Origin: Andreesenia angusta
GTDB lineage: Bacteria; Bacillota; Clostridia; Tissierellales; Gottschalkiaceae
NCBI GenBank assembly: GCA_030537835.1
Contig: JAUNVB010000012.1
Coordinates: 1 to 45,680, forward strand
Length of the DNA stretch: 45,680 nucleotides
Direction of reading: 5' to 3'
The notes under the pieces: generated by a model
Seen by the model: the letters and a program-made list of their open reading frames with translations, nothing else
Told to the model about the DNA's origin: nothing
Databases searched by the model: none
Program-made: the position numbers and the translations under genes
Part shown: positions 1 to 9,606 of the stretch, piece after piece
Layout: every line of letters begins with the position of its first letter
Position numbering within the stretch: the first letter of the stretch is position 1

Positions 1-98
1 CTGTGGAATTAACTATGGTTTTTTATATCTGCTGTTCATTTTTCAAAATTCATCTTCTAATTTTTTCATTCTCATCTTTCGCATTCATTTCTAATGCT

Positions 99-137
99 TA
101 CCTTATATACTATATCAATTAAGGTATATGATGTCAA
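99..137 (-). promoter_or_regulatory. Leftward sigma-A-type promoter with inverted-repeat operator
   Basis: On the minus strand a consensus -35 TTGACA (132-137) and a -10 TATAGT (109-114) are separated by exactly 17 bases. An inverted repeat TACCTTA/TAAGGTA (99-105 and 120-126) brackets the -10 element, as expected for a repressor operator. The driven gene would lie left of the window, so its identity and the regulator are unknown. Confidence 0.5.
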
Positions 138-355
138 TAGTTTTTTTATCTTTTTAAATCTTTTTTATAAGTCTTGATCGACAATTTAGACAACTCATTT
201 AGTCTAACATCTTTAAGATATTACTGTCAACTGTTTTTATAATTTTTTCATTTAATATTTTCCTCTTTTAATTTATATATGATTCTATATATCTTTTAAT
301 CTCATTATATAAGAATCTAAATTTCATTATTTTAGAATTCAATATAATAGATTAA

Positions 356-381
356 AGCCTCTACCGTTTACAGTAGAGGCT
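356..381 (-). terminator. Terminator-like hairpin
   Basis: A 9-bp perfect stem AGCCTCTAC/GTAGAGGCT encloses an 8-base loop. On the minus strand it is followed by a short T-rich stretch (TTTAATCTATT), so it may end a short leftward transcript. No convincing gene precedes it. Confidence 0.4.
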
Positions 382-610
382 AATGAAAATGAATAGTATT
401 GAAAAGTTGATAAGCTAGTCTTTTATATGTTTTCATCCCTATCCCCTGAATAATAAGTATATATTTATCCAAATACACTCCCCAATATATTTGCATTCAT
501 TCTATTATATTCAAGGACTTTTTTCCATCAACTCTTCAATACAATTATACATCAAAGTCTTTATATAATCCATATCTAAATTTAAGTTTTTAATATTTCG
601 AATAATGGAC

Positions 611-642
611 AAAATAAAACCGAGACTATTATGCCTCGGCTT
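611..642 (-). terminator. Terminator of the catalase gene
   Basis: Just after the catalase stop, the minus strand carries a stem built on CCGAG/CTCGG, extended by A-U and G-U pairs to about 8 bp. It is followed by TTTTATTTT. This is a typical rho-independent terminator. Confidence 0.75.
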
Positions 643-652
643 TATATTGTAT

Positions 653-2359
653 TTATAGTAAATAATTGTCATCTTCCCAGCTTATTAAGCTCTCAGGATC
701 CATATTCGTATCTCTTCCTTCTTCTGGTAGATCCTTTGCTGATTCTGGATCTGCTGGTTCTGTTGGCTTATTTAGATCTGAATTTCTTGCATTGTCTTTT
801 TCCCATTCTTCTCTACTCTTAGATTCCATAGGAGTTAAATCTACATCATTAATATCTATCCCTAATGCTTTTGCTACTCCTTTTCCATAATCTGGATCAG
901 CCTGATAACAGTGATTTATATGACGATATTTTATTTGCAATGTTGAATCTCCCATATTTCTGGCAGTATTCTCACATAGAACTAATTGCTGCTCTTCAGT
1001 CATAGCTCTATATAATTGACCTGTTTGTGTGAAATAATCATTGTCATCTTCTCTAAAATCGTATCTGAAAACATCTCCTTCAGTAGATTGCTTTGGTTCA
1101 ATCATTTCAGGATGATCTTTCCAATTACCATAACTATTCGGTTCATAGTGATTTTCGCTTCCTAAATTCCCATCTACTCTCATCATTCCATCACGATGGA
1201 AAGCATGAGGACATCCAACGCCTTTTGGTGAATTTACAGGTATCTGATGGTGATTCACTCCTAATCTATATCTCTGTGCATCTCCATAAGAGAATAACCT
1301 TCCTTGAAGCATTCTATCAGGAGAGAAGCTGATACCAGGTACTACATTTGCAGGATTAAATGCTGCTTGTTCAACATCTGCAAAATAATTTTCTGGATTC
1401 CTATTTAATTCAAAATATCCAACTTCTCTAAGCGGATAATCTTTCTTCGGCCACATTTTAGTTAAATCGAATGGATTTGTTTCCATCTTATCCGCTTCTT
1501 CTTCAGTCATTATCTGAACATACATCTTCCATTTAGGATACATTTCTTTTTCTATAGCTTCATATAGATCTCTTTGATGACTCTCTCTATCCATAGCTAT
1601 AACTTGCTCTGCTTCCTGATCAGTTAAGTTTAAAATTCCTTGTTGAGATCTAAAATGGAATTTAACCCAAACTCTTTCATTTTTATCGTTTATAAAACTA
1701 TATGCATGACTACTAAATCCGTGCATATAACGATAAGATGATGGTATTCCTCTATCACTCATAGTTATTGTAACCTGTAATAGAGCCTCTGGCAATGATG
1801 TCCAAAAATCCCAGTTCGTATTCGGACTTCTCATATTCGTTCTTGGATCTCTTTTAACTGCATGATTTAGATCGATAAATTTCATTGGATCTCTAAAGAA
1901 AAATACTGGTGTATTGTTTCCAACTAAATCCCAATTACCTTCTTCTGTATAAAATTTTAGTGCAAATCCTCTTATATCTCTCTCTGCATCTGCAGCTCCT
2001 CTTTCTCCTGCAACTGTAGAAAATCTTGCAAACATATCTGTTTTCTTTCCTACCTCTGAGAATATTTTAGCTTTAGTTAAATCTGTAATATCATGAGTTA
2101 CAGTAAAAGTTCCAAAAGCTCCAGAACCTTTAGCATGCATTCTTCTCTCAGGAATAACTTCCCTATCAAAATGAGCTAATTTCTCTATAAGCCAAGCATC
2201 TTGTAATTGAATAGGGCCTCTCGCTCCTGTAGTCATAGAGTCTTGATTGCTATAAACTGGTGCTCCTGCCGCAGTTTTTAATGAAGGATCTTTTCCCTTC
2301 GTATCATTTTTACTTGCTAGATTATCACCTAATCCATTTTTATCCATCGGATTCTTCAT
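653..2359 (-). CDS. katA: Monofunctional heme catalase
   Basis: A 568-residue catalase that disproportionates hydrogen peroxide in the cytoplasm. The catalytic His lies in [12 protein letters not shown] (His75) and the catalytic Asn in [11 protein letters not shown] (Asn148), the same numbers as in bovine catalase; the proximal heme Tyr is in [12 protein letters not shown]. The start chosen is the ATG at 2359, with AGGAGG 7 bases upstream; an ATG 24 bases further upstream lacks this spacing. The protein is longer than the usual 480-500 residues because of an acidic tail rich in Glu, Asp and Pro over roughly the last 60 residues. It follows the DUF948/YtxH gene pair after a weak terminator. 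A catalase next to general-stress-type genes suits an anaerobe that tolerates air. The family is certain; whether to call it katA or katE is not. Confidence 0.95.
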   Translation of the reverse strand: MKNPMDKNGLGDNLASKNDTKGKDPSLKTAAGAPVYSNQDSMTTGARGPIQLQDAWLIEKLAHFDREVIPERRMHAKGSGAFGTFTVTHDITDLTKAKIFSEVGKKTDMFARFSTVAGERGAADAERDIRGFALKFYTEEGNWDLVGNNTPVFFFRDPMKFIDLNHAVKRDPRTNMRSPNTNWDFWTSLPEALLQVTITMSDRGIPSSYRYMHGFSSHAYSFINDKNERVWVKFHFRSQQGILNLTDQEAEQVIAMDRESHQRDLYEAIEKEMYPKWKMYVQIMTEEEADKMETNPFDLTKMWPKKDYPLREVGYFELNRNPENYFADVEQAAFNPANVVPGISFSPDRMLQGRLFSYGDAQRYRLGVNHHQIPVNSPKGVGCPHAFHRDGMMRVDGNLGSENHYEPNSYGNWKDHPEMIEPKQSTEGDVFRYDFREDDNDYFTQTGQLYRAMTEEQQLVLCENTARNMGDSTLQIKYRHINHCYQADPDYGKGVAKALGIDINDVDLTPMESKSREEWEKDNARNSDLNKPTEPADPESAKDLPEEGRDTNMDPESLISWEDDNYLL

Positions 2360-2399
2360 TTTTTTCCTCCTATAACAAATCATTAATTCTTTTAAAATT

Positions 2400-2433
2400 A
2401 AAAATAAAGATATTAAAAAATATCTTTATTTTT
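2400..2433 (-). terminator. AT-rich hairpin between DUF948 gene and catalase
   Basis: A perfect AU-rich stem of about 15 bp (AAAAATAAAGATATT against its complement) is followed on the minus strand by TTTTTAATTTT. It probably gives partial termination, leaving some read-through into catalase. Confidence 0.55.
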
Positions 2434-2442
2434 ATAGTTTAT

Positions 2443-2931
2443 TTATTTAAGAAAACTCTTTATAGTCTTTATAACTTCTCCAATTATTTCAGCGTAATAA
2501 GTAATATCTGCTAAACCTGTTTTTAAGCTAACACTAGTATCTTCAACACTTTCTTTTATAACTTCTACAGTATCACCTATATCATCTACTCCTCTATTAA
2601 CTGTCCTTGTTATACTATTAACATTTGAAGTTATCTCACTCACATCTCTAGTAATATAACTTACATTCTTAGTGATTCTAGGTATACTAGGTTGTATATC
2701 ATCTAATGTATCTTTTACTTCTTCTGTTATTCTATTAACATTCGAACTTATCTGAGGTACTTCTTCTAAAACAGCGTCAATATTTGGTTGATTCTTTTCT
2801 ACAATCCCATTTACTTTTTTTACTACTCCTAATAGATTCTTTACAAAAAGTATTAGCACTATCAGTAATATAGCGCCTAAAGCGTATAGTATAAATTGGA
2901 GTAAATCTCCTACCATTATAGTATTTTCCAT
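2443..2931 (-). CDS. DUF948-type membrane-anchored coiled-coil protein
   Basis: A 162-residue protein with one N-terminal membrane segment (about residues 9-30), then a long amphipathic stretch of repeating Ile/Val/Asn/Thr heptads rather like methyl-accepting-chemotaxis or DUF948 general-stress proteins. No catalytic motif is visible. It starts 6 bases after the stop of the YtxH-like gene, so the two are almost certainly cotranscribed. DUF948 and YtxH proteins are recurrent neighbours in Firmicutes and are associated with envelope or general stress, but their molecular role is unknown. The ribosome binding site is weak (GGAGCG about 16 bases upstream), consistent with translational coupling. 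Confidence 0.8.
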   Translation of the reverse strand: MENTIMVGDLLQFILYALGAILLIVLILFVKNLLGVVKKVNGIVEKNQPNIDAVLEEVPQISSNVNRITEEVKDTLDDIQPSIPRITKNVSYITRDVSEITSNVNSITRTVNRGVDDIGDTVEVIKESVEDTSVSLKTGLADITYYAEIIGEVIKTIKSFLK

Positions 2932-2937
2932 ATTATA

Positions 2938-3381
2938 TTATTTTTTCGCTCCATTTTTTTCATCAGTTTTTTCTACTTTTTTCGCTGTCTTTTCTGCCTC
3001 TTTTTTAGCTTCATCCTTTATTTCACTTGCATTTTCTTTAATATCTTCTACATTCTCTTTTATTACATCGCTCTCTTTAGCTTCTTTTAATCCTTCAGCT
3101 ATTATATCTTTTTTTGCTTTTAACTCTTCTTTCTTAGCTTTTACATTTTCTTTAGTCTTCTCAGCAACTTCTTTTGCTTTTTCTACAGAGTCTTGAACAC
3201 CTTTTTTAACCTTTTCTTTTCCATCCTTTGCTGCATCAGCTATATCTTCTCTTGTTTCCTTTCCAGATTTAGGTGCTAATAAAACTCCTCCTAATGCTCC
3301 TAATGCTGCTCCTACTGCAACTCCAGCCGCTGCTTTTTTTCTTACTTCTTTTCTTCTTCTATTTCTAATCGCTCTTAACAT
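2938..3381 (-). CDS. YtxH-like general stress protein
   Basis: A 147-residue protein with a basic N-terminus, a Gly/Ala-rich hydrophobic segment (about residues 19-37, VAVGAALGALGGVLLAPKSG) matching the YtxH signature, and a long Lys/Glu/Ala-rich helical tail that resembles LEA-type or apolipophorin-like stress proteins. B. subtilis YtxH belongs to the SigB general-stress regulon; the role of this copy is inferred only by family. AGGGAGAG lies about 9 bases before the ATG. It is the first gene of a pair with the DUF948 gene. The low-complexity composition makes distant similarity searches unreliable beyond the N-terminal motif. Confidence 0.75.
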   Translation of the reverse strand: MLRAIRNRRRKEVRKKAAAGVAVGAALGALGGVLLAPKSGKETREDIADAAKDGKEKVKKGVQDSVEKAKEVAEKTKENVKAKKEELKAKKDIIAEGLKEAKESDVIKENVEDIKENASEIKDEAKKEAEKTAKKVEKTDEKNGAKK

Positions 3382-3417
3382 TTTAAGTCACTCTCCCTTT
3401 AAAATTCGTCTAAGTAT

Positions 3418-3447
3418 AATATACCCAGTAGATTTTCATTTAATCAA
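3418..3447 (-). promoter_or_regulatory. Probable promoter of the ytxH-DUF948 pair
   Basis: On the minus strand TTGATT (3442-3447) and TATATT (3418-3423) are spaced by 18 bases. They lie about 37 bases upstream of the YtxH start. Confidence 0.4.
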
Positions 3448-3523
3448 ATTCATTAATATTTTTTAAACAATTTACTCTAATTTGATGCAATTTCTTCTCT
3501 GTTATTATCCTATAATAGAGATT

Positions 3524-3564
3524 AAAAAACTGAGATTAGAATATAGTATCTATCTCAGTTTTTT
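3524..3564 (-). terminator. Terminator after lysS
   Basis: A stem AAAAAACTGAGAT/ATCTCAGTTTTTT with a loop of about 16 bases lies just past the lysS stop. It has T-runs on both strands. It ends the ECF-coaX-dusB-greA-lysS operon. Confidence 0.85.
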
Positions 3565-3578
3565 ATAATAAAACAAAT

Positions 3579-5504
3579 TTAATACATCTTTGCTCCTGCT
3601 GGTATTTTCGAGCTTAGCATTATGAGGTTTAATTTTTCTTTACCATCTTCTTCATGAATAGCAGAGATAATCATTCCTTCAGAATCAATTCCCATCATCT
3701 TCCTTGGTGGAAGGTTACAGATAGCAAGCAATGTCTTACCAATTAGATCTTCTGCATTATAATTTTCTTTAATTCCACTTAAAATAATTCTCTCTTTATC
3801 TGAGCCATCATCTAATGTAAATTTTAAAAGCTTCTTGCTCTTAGGTACTTCTTCACAATTAAGAACTTTGACTGCTCTATAATCAGATTTGCAAAATGTT
3901 TCAAAGTCAATCGTATCTTCGAATAAAGGCTCTACTTTCACCTTAGAAAAATCTATTTCTTCTAAATTCATTTCGGATTCATCAAAAGATTCTAAATCCT
4001 CTTTTGAATCTATGATATCACTCTTTTTATCGTCTATAGGCTTCATAGTCGGGAATAAAAGCACATCTCTTATAGAAACTTGATTCGTAAGTATCATAAT
4101 CAATCTATCTATACCTATACCAAGACCTCCAGTAGGTGGTAATCCTACTTCTAATGCATTAATAAAGTCCTTATCCATCATATGAGCTTCATCATTCCCT
4201 TGTTCTCTTTCAGTTAATTGAGATTCGAATCTTTCCTTCTGATCAATAGGGTCATTGAGCTCAGAGAATGCATTTGCTATTTCCCAAGAGTTCATAAATG
4301 CTTCAAATCTATTAGTTATCCTCTTATCATCTTTATTTCTTTTAGCTAAAGGTGATACTTCAACTGGATGATGAAGTATGAATGTTGGCTGTTCTAAATG
4401 CTCTTCACAGAATTCTTCAAAGAATTCATTTATTATATGACCTCTAGTGCTATTCGCTTTAGTAAGTTCTATGCCTTTTTCTTTTGCGATTTTTATAGCT
4501 TCTTCATCCGTTTCTATCTTAGAAAAATCTACACCTGCATATTCCTTTACTGCATCTTCCATACTTATTCTCTTCCATGGCGGAGTCAAATCAATTTCTT
4601 TCCCTTGATAATCTATCTTAGTTTTGCCAAGAACTTTCTCAGCCACATAGGCTACTAAATTTTCTGTAATATCCATCATATCATTATAATCGCCATAAGC
4701 TTGATACAATTCCATAGCAGTATATTCAGGATTATGCTTCATCGACATCCCTTCGTTTCTAAACATTCTGCCCATTTCATAAACTCTATCAAAACCACCT
4801 ACTATAAGTCTCTTTAGATATAATTCATTTGCAATCCTTAGATACATATCTATATCTAAAGTATTATGATGGGTTATAAACGGCTTTGCAGCCGCTCCTC
4901 CAGCTATAGTATTCAATATAGGTGTTTCGACTTCTAAAAATCCTCTATCATCAAGAAACTCTCTTATAGCTTTAATTATCTTAGATCTCAATACAAAAGT
5001 CTTTTTTACTTCTGGATTGACTATTAAGTCTACATATCTCTGACGATATCTAAGATCAGTATCTCTTAAGCCATGAAATTTTTCGGGCAATATCTGTAAA
5101 GATTTTGAAAGCAATTTGATCTCACTTACTCTTACCGATATCTCTCCTGTTTTAGTCTCAAAAACTTCACCTTTGATTCCAATAATATCTCCAATATCAT
5201 AAGTTTTATACTCTTCATAAGAATCTTTTCCGATATTATCAATCTTTATAAATAATTGTATTCTTCCCTTACTATCCTGCATATCAACGAAACTTACTTT
5301 ACCATGACCTCTTTTAGACATGATTCTACCCGCCATAGAAACTACTTCTCCATTATAGTCTCCAAAAGCATCCTTTATATCTTCGCTATAATTTTTCACA
5401 TCATAAGTTTCAACTTCATAAGGATCTCTATTTTGAGATTTGAGTTCTTGTAATTTTTGTCTTCTAAGCAGAAGCATTTCATTTAAATTATTTTCTTCTG
5501 ACAT
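3579..5504 (-). CDS. lysS: Lysyl-tRNA synthetase (class II) with C-terminal tRNA-binding domain
   Basis: Charges tRNA-Lys with lysine. Residues about 1-490 are an ordinary class II LysRS: OB-fold anticodon domain, motif 2 around [21 protein letters not shown] and motif 3 [14 protein letters not shown] charged linker (about 490-525) leads into an extra domain of about 115 residues to the C-terminus, with the signature of Trbp111/MetRS-C/EMAP-type tRNA-binding OB folds ([44 protein letters not shown]). Total length is 641 against about 490-510 usually. The stretch is one uninterrupted frame, so the domain is a genuine fusion. GGAGGG lies 6 bases before the ATG. It is the last gene of an operon starting at the ECF gene. 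Confidence 0.95.
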   Translation of the reverse strand: MSEENNLNEMLLLRRQKLQELKSQNRDPYEVETYDVKNYSEDIKDAFGDYNGEVVSMAGRIMSKRGHGKVSFVDMQDSKGRIQLFIKIDNIGKDSYEEYKTYDIGDIIGIKGEVFETKTGEISVRVSEIKLLSKSLQILPEKFHGLRDTDLRYRQRYVDLIVNPEVKKTFVLRSKIIKAIREFLDDRGFLEVETPILNTIAGGAAAKPFITHHNTLDIDMYLRIANELYLKRLIVGGFDRVYEMGRMFRNEGMSMKHNPEYTAMELYQAYGDYNDMMDITENLVAYVAEKVLGKTKIDYQGKEIDLTPPWKRISMEDAVKEYAGVDFSKIETDEEAIKIAKEKGIELTKANSTRGHIINEFFEEFCEEHLEQPTFILHHPVEVSPLAKRNKDDKRITNRFEAFMNSWEIANAFSELNDPIDQKERFESQLTEREQGNDEAHMMDKDFINALEVGLPPTGGLGIGIDRLIMILTNQVSIRDVLLFPTMKPIDDKKSDIIDSKEDLESFDESEMNLEEIDFSKVKVEPLFEDTIDFETFCKSDYRAVKVLNCEEVPKSKKLLKFTLDDGSDKERIILSGIKENYNAEDLIGKTLLAICNLPPRKMMGIDSEGMIISAIHEEDGKEKLNLIMLSSKIPAGAKMY

Positions 5505-5546
5505 TCAAAACCCTCCAAAACATTATTTAATATTTCTATATAAATT

Positions 5547-6032
5547 CTATTTATTTACTTTTATTGAAAGAACTTTATATCTAGCTACCCCATCCGGAAC
5601 TGCAACTTCGACAATCTCACCAATTTCTTTTCCTATTAGAGCCTTTCCAACAGGAGATTCATTAGATATCTTTCCTTCACATGGATCTGCTTCTGCTGAT
5701 CCAACTATAGTATATTCTATCTCTTCATTATAGTCTAAATCTTCTAATACAACTTTAAGTCCTACATTTACAGTTTCAATTGATATATCATCTTCATCTA
5801 TTACTCTTGCATTTCTAAGCATAGCTTCTAATTTAGATATTCTCTCTTCAAGCCAAGCCTGCTCATTCTTTGCTTCATCATATTCAGAGTTTTCACTTAT
5901 ATCACCAAATGCTAATGCCTGTTTTATTCTCTCAGCAACTTCTCTTCTCTTAACAGTTTTTGCTTCTTCTAACTCATTTTCTATATTCTTCAATCCCTCA
6001 CTTGTCAGGAGTATTTCTTTATCCATATCCAT
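5547..6032 (-). CDS. greA: Transcription elongation factor GreA
   Basis: A 161-residue GreA that rescues backtracked RNA polymerase by stimulating transcript cleavage. The N-terminal coiled coil carries the acidic tip ([14 protein letters not shown]), and the C-terminal FKBP-like domain ends in [21 protein letters not shown]. The ATG at 6032 is chosen because GGAGGG lies 8 bases before it; an in-frame ATG 15 bases upstream contains that ribosome binding site and is unlikely. It lies between dusB and lysS with gaps of about 48 and 42 bases, so it is cotranscribed with both. Confidence 0.96.
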   Translation of the reverse strand: MDMDKEILLTSEGLKNIENELEEAKTVKRREVAERIKQALAFGDISENSEYDEAKNEQAWLEERISKLEAMLRNARVIDEDDISIETVNVGLKVVLEDLDYNEEIEYTIVGSAEADPCEGKISNESPVGKALIGKEIGEIVEVAVPDGVARYKVLSIKVNK

Positions 6033-6080
6033 ATTTAATCCCTCCATTTTCTCATCTTTTTATTATTCATCATAAAAAAT

Positions 6081-7055
6081 CTATATATTCAAATAAGTGT
6101 CTTTATAATTAAGTAGTATTTCTCTTATACTTTTTCTATCCGTTGCTCTATTGATTCTATCTCTTATTTCTGATGAACTTCTCAAGCCTTTTAAATACCA
6201 CGCTATATGTTTTCTAATCTCCATACTTCCTATTCTCTCTTTTTTATCTTTAGTCAAATAATCTAAATGCTCTAAACACATATCAATTTTTTCTATTGCT
6301 GTTGGCATTGTATAGAGTCCATTTTTTAAATAGTTCCATCCCATATCGAATATCCAGGGATTTCCTTTTGCACCTCTGCCTATCATTACAGCATCACATT
6401 TGGTATATTCAATCATAGATTTTATATCTTCTGGTGCAAATATATCTCCATTTCCTATAACTGGTATTTCAAGATTCTCTTTTATAGCTTTTATTATATC
6501 CCAATCTGCAAGCCCTGTGTAAAATTCTTCTCTAGTTCTTCCATGAATTGTAATTGCATCAGCTCCAGACTCTTCAATTATTTTCGCTATTTCTAATGCA
6601 TTCAAGAGATTATCATCCCAACCTTTTCTGATTTTTACTGTAATAGGCTTTATCGAAACCGACTTTGCAGCCTTTACTATCTCTCTTATCAATTCAGGAT
6701 TTTTCATCAATGCGCTTCCATCCCCATTTTTCACAATCTTAGGTGCAGGACAGCCCATATTTATATCGATTAAAGCAAATTCGTCTCTATTATTAAGTTT
6801 ATCATAAATTACAGATTTTATGATTTCACTATCTGAACCAAATATCTGTAAAGCAATTGGCTGTTCATCTTTATCTACTTTCATTATTTCTTCAGTTCTC
6901 ATATCGCCATAGTAGAGGCCCTTTGCGCTTACCATCTCTGTATATAGAAGACCTGCATTCTTCTTCCTACAAATCTTTCTATAAGAGGAATCCGTAACCC
7001 CTGCCATAGGTGCTAAAAATATATTATTGTCTATTTCTAATTTCCCTATTTTCAA
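6081..7055 (-). CDS. dusB: tRNA-dihydrouridine synthase
   Basis: A 324-residue flavoprotein that reduces uridine to dihydrouridine in tRNA using FMN and NAD(P)H. LAPMAGVTD, the catalytic-Cys motif NMGCPAPK, the phosphate-binding GNGDI and GRGAKGNPWIF are present. The start is a TTG at 7055: GGAGGA lies 7 bases upstream, and translation then begins MKIGKLEIDN as in other DusB proteins. The upstream ATG at 7070 overlaps that ribosome binding site. Gene order coaX-dusB-(greA)-lysS matches the B. subtilis yacB-yacF-lysS region. A 9-bp hairpin AATTCAGAA/TTCTGAATT lies between coaX and this gene. Confidence 0.95.
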   Translation of the reverse strand: MKIGKLEIDNNIFLAPMAGVTDSSYRKICRKKNAGLLYTEMVSAKGLYYGDMRTEEIMKVDKDEQPIALQIFGSDSEIIKSVIYDKLNNRDEFALIDINMGCPAPKIVKNGDGSALMKNPELIREIVKAAKSVSIKPITVKIRKGWDDNLLNALEIAKIIEESGADAITIHGRTREEFYTGLADWDIIKAIKENLEIPVIGNGDIFAPEDIKSMIEYTKCDAVMIGRGAKGNPWIFDMGWNYLKNGLYTMPTAIEKIDMCLEHLDYLTKDKKERIGSMEIRKHIAWYLKGLRSSSEIRDRINRATDRKSIREILLNYKDTYLNI

Positions 7056-7106
7056 TATCGATTCCTCCATTCAAAAGTATAATTCAGAAGACCCTTCCTT
7101 TCTGAA

Positions 7107-7871
7107 TTAATTCAATTCATATATCTTTCTAAGTCCCTCTAATGTTATCTGCTTATCAACATAATCTATCGTTTCCGACTCTTCTTTTATTAACTCTGAT
7201 AGACCACCTGTCGCTATTACAAATTTAATATCATCTTTCATCTCACTTTTTATTCTATTTACTATATAATCTACCATTCCAACCTGCCCATATATTATGC
7301 CTGATTGTATACTCTTAATCGTGTTCTTACATATGACAGTTGATGGCTTAATTAAATCTACTTTAGGGAGTTTCGAAGCATGAGTAAATAGGGCATCTGT
7401 CGATATATTTATTCCCGGAGCAATAGCCCCTCCTAAATAATCTCCATTAGAATCTACTACACAAAAAGTCGTAGCAGTTCCAAAATCAACAATTATAAGG
7501 GGCCCTCCATATTTTTCAAATGCTCCTATAGCATTAACTATTCTATCTGCCCCGACCTCTTTGGGATTATCGTATCTTATATTGATTCCAGTTTTGATTC
7601 CAGGTCCTACTACTAGAGGCTTTAAATTAAAGTATTTCAAAGCCATTTCTTCTAATAAAATCATAACATTTGGAACTACTGAAGATATAACTATAGATGA
7701 TATTTCTCGATGTGATATCTTTTCATAATCAAAACACTGTCTTATCAATATACCATATTCATCAGCCGTCTTATTATAATCCGTTGAAATTCGCCAGCTC
7801 TTTATTAAGTTTTTCTCTTTATATATTCCAAATACTATATTAGTATTTCCCACATCAAAAACTAGTATCAC
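7107..7871 (-). CDS. coaX: Type III pantothenate kinase
   Basis: A 254-residue ASKHA-fold kinase catalysing the first step of coenzyme A synthesis (pantothenate to 4'-phosphopantothenate). The type III signatures are clear: N-terminal [24 protein letters not shown] and DFGTATTF, with GGAIAPGI and ATGGLSELI further on. The start is GTG, with GGAGGA 9 bases upstream. It directly follows an ECF transporter S-component gene (21-base gap), which points to vitamin import and CoA synthesis being coupled. Confidence 0.96.
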   Translation of the reverse strand: MILVFDVGNTNIVFGIYKEKNLIKSWRISTDYNKTADEYGILIRQCFDYEKISHREISSIVISSVVPNVMILLEEMALKYFNLKPLVVGPGIKTGINIRYDNPKEVGADRIVNAIGAFEKYGGPLIIVDFGTATTFCVVDSNGDYLGGAIAPGINISTDALFTHASKLPKVDLIKPSTVICKNTIKSIQSGIIYGQVGMVDYIVNRIKSEMKDDIKFVIATGGLSELIKEESETIDYVDKQITLEGLRKIYELN

Positions 7872-7892
7872 TTATATATTTCCTCCAAATAT

Positions 7893-8456
7893 TTATAAAT
7901 TTTTAATCTTCGACATTGTCGCTGTCGTTATTATCGCTGCTACTATCATTTCTGGAACTCCATTACTAAGCCCTATACCTATAACACCTTTTCCAACTAA
8001 TGATGAACCACCTAATAAATTGGCTAGCTCTCTTCCATAGAAAAAATAAAGTCCTGATAAAAATCCAATGGTATTAGTTAGTGAACCTAATGCTGCTGGT
8101 ATAGAGTATTTCAAAATTTTACTACTGCTATTTTGAAATGCCATATATGAATATCCCGTTACTACTCCAATCAAAACTCTAGGTAATATAGATATCAATG
8201 GATTATATAGAGCTGGTGATATTACAGTAGGTGCGATTATCGCTCTTATAAGACTGACTATGCCAAATATCAATCCAACGGAAGCTCCAACCGTCACTCC
8301 CCCATATATAGCTCCAATTATAACAGGTATATGCATTATAGTAATGCTTATTGGTCCTAAAGGTATAAATCCAAGTGGAGTCATTCCCAAAACTGCTGAT
8401 AGTGCTCCTAGAACACCTATTATAGTCAGAGATTTTAGTGAAAGCTCTTTTTGCAT
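7893..8456 (-). CDS. ECF transporter S component, possibly for pantothenate
   Basis: A 187-residue, very hydrophobic protein with about six membrane segments and the Ala-rich, short-loop character of energy-coupling-factor substrate-binding (S) components. It would capture a vitamin and work with a shared EcfAAT module, not encoded here. Linkage to coaX makes pantothenate the most likely substrate, while birA upstream keeps biotin possible; the sequence does not decide. AGGAGG lies 8 bases upstream of the ATG. A strong promoter precedes it, making it the first gene of the operon running to lysS. Confidence 0.75.
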   Translation of the reverse strand: MQKELSLKSLTIIGVLGALSAVLGMTPLGFIPLGPISITIMHIPVIIGAIYGGVTVGASVGLIFGIVSLIRAIIAPTVISPALYNPLISILPRVLIGVVTGYSYMAFQNSSSKILKYSIPAALGSLTNTIGFLSGLYFFYGRELANLLGGSSLVGKGVIGIGLSNGVPEMIVAAIITTATMSKIKNL

Positions 8457-8498
8457 TTAAAATACCTCCTTTTAAAATATTTAATTTTTACCCTATCT

Positions 8499-8527
8499 AT
8501 TATCATGTTTTTTTTGATTTTAGTCAA
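8499..8527 (-). promoter_or_regulatory. Promoter of the ECF-coaX-dusB-greA-lysS operon
   Basis: Minus-strand TTGACT (8522-8527), a 17-base spacer and GATAAT (8499-8504) lie between the birA stop and the ECF start. The same pair of hexamers and the same spacing occur before prs. Confidence 0.65.
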
Positions 8528-8541
8528 GTCAGACGACCTAG

Positions 8542-9519
8542 TTAAATATAAGAATTTTCTCCTCTTACAGATATTTCTCCAGATATTATAGTTTCTCTAT
8601 TCCCATTCATATCTTCTACTATTAATCCCCCTTCTTCATCTATATCTATTGCCTTTTTTAATTCTTCTTTACCCTTCTTTATTATTCTTATCTTCTTTCC
8701 CAATACTGCAGAGTTTTCTCTACATATATCTATGGATTTCTCAATATTCTTATTATCTATAAACTCCTTATAAAGCATTTCAAAATTTTTCAATAGATTT
8801 ACTAATAATTCTTTTCTATCTAAATCTTCAATATTTTCTCTTAATCCACCTACTCTTCCTATAATATCAGAATTAAAATCTTTTGAATCTATATCTATAT
8901 TTATACCAATACCTACTACTATATAATCTAAGGCCATAAGTTCTCCGCTCATTTCAGTCAATATGCCAGCTATCTTTCGTCCATTCACTACTATATCATT
9001 AGGCCATTTAATTTTTGCATCTATCCCTAAATCTATTATAGTTTTTGCCACTGCTGCCGCAGTAATCTGAGTGATCTTTGGTGATTCAAAAGGCTGTATA
9101 TTAGGTTTTAAAAGTATACTAAAATATATTCCTCTTCCATCAGGTGATATCCACCTTCTACCAAGTCTTCCTTTCCCTTCTGTCTGATATTCAGTTACTA
9201 CAACAGTTCCTTCTGGTGAGTTTGAATATATTCTTTTGATTTCTTCATTCGTTGAATCTATTTCTGGTTTATAAATATATTTTTTCCCTATACATTCCGT
9301 TTCTAATTTCGGAATTATTTCTTTTTCCGAAAGTTTGTCTGGATTAGATATTAGTCTATATCCTATTCTCGGCTTAGATATTATTTCATATCCTTCTTCT
9401 TTTAAAGAATTTATATTCTTCCAAACTGCTGTTCTAGATACATTGAGCTCCTCACTCAATTTTCCTCCCGATATATAGCCATCTGATTTTTTTAATGCAT
9501 TAAGTATTCTTTCTTTCAT
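8542..9519 (-). CDS. birA: Bifunctional biotin-protein ligase / biotin repressor
   Basis: A 325-residue BirA that activates biotin as biotinyl-AMP and attaches it to carrier proteins. An N-terminal winged helix-turn-helix (about residues 1-60, GGKLSEELNVSRTAVWKNI) shows it is the DNA-binding, autoregulatory type. The catalytic core has GKGRLGRRW, KWPNDI and the C-terminal SH3-like domain. The obvious target in this window is AccB. No BirA-type operator was recognised in the window. It follows ftsH after a terminator-like palindrome. Confidence 0.95.
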   Translation of the reverse strand: MKERILNALKKSDGYISGGKLSEELNVSRTAVWKNINSLKEEGYEIISKPRIGYRLISNPDKLSEKEIIPKLETECIGKKYIYKPEIDSTNEEIKRIYSNSPEGTVVVTEYQTEGKGRLGRRWISPDGRGIYFSILLKPNIQPFESPKITQITAAAVAKTIIDLGIDAKIKWPNDIVVNGRKIAGILTEMSGELMALDYIVVGIGINIDIDSKDFNSDIIGRVGGLRENIEDLDRKELLVNLLKNFEMLYKEFIDNKNIEKSIDICRENSAVLGKKIRIIKKGKEELKKAIDIDEEGGLIVEDMNGNRETIISGEISVRGENSYI

Positions 9520-9546
9520 CTAAAAATGCTCCTAACTCCTTATAAT

Positions 9547-9580
9547 AGAAAACTCTCAAGATTAATCTTGAGAGTTTTCT
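9547..9580. terminator. Bidirectional terminator-like palindrome between ftsH and birA
   Basis: A 34-base perfect palindrome (17-bp arms beginning AGAAAACTCTCAAGATT) lies after the ftsH stop. A TTTTCT run is present at the 3' end of the stem on either strand. Confidence 0.65.
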
Positions 9581-9606
9581 AAATCTATTTTTTCTAATTT
9601 CTTATA

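Larger units (their letters stand above)
1..610. other. Intergenic region without a supported gene
   Basis: No open frame longer than about 40 codons with a ribosome binding site is visible on either strand. The stretch holds a leftward promoter with an overlapping inverted repeat (99-137), a second inverted repeat TTAGAC/GTCTAA (186-207) beside a weaker TTGACA match, and a terminator-like hairpin (356-381). The very high AT content and leftward signals suggest the upstream end of a minus-strand gene lying beyond base 1. Confidence 0.6.

Noticed and set aside
380..496. A 38-codon minus-strand frame ending at the hairpin at 356-381
   Set aside because: It has no ribosome binding site at its ATG and no recognisable motif. 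An internal ATG with GGGG upstream would give only 18 residues.
520..620. Minus-strand peptide-like stretch (DMDYIKTLMYNCIEELMEKS) that looks like a coding remnant
   Set aside because: It is too short, lacks a ribosome binding site and overlaps the catalase terminator; it could be a decayed regulator gene but cannot be shown.
2938..3381. YtxH-like frame as non-coding low-complexity sequence
   Set aside because: The N-terminal Gly/Ala-rich YtxH motif, a ribosome binding site and coupling with the DUF948 gene support a real gene.
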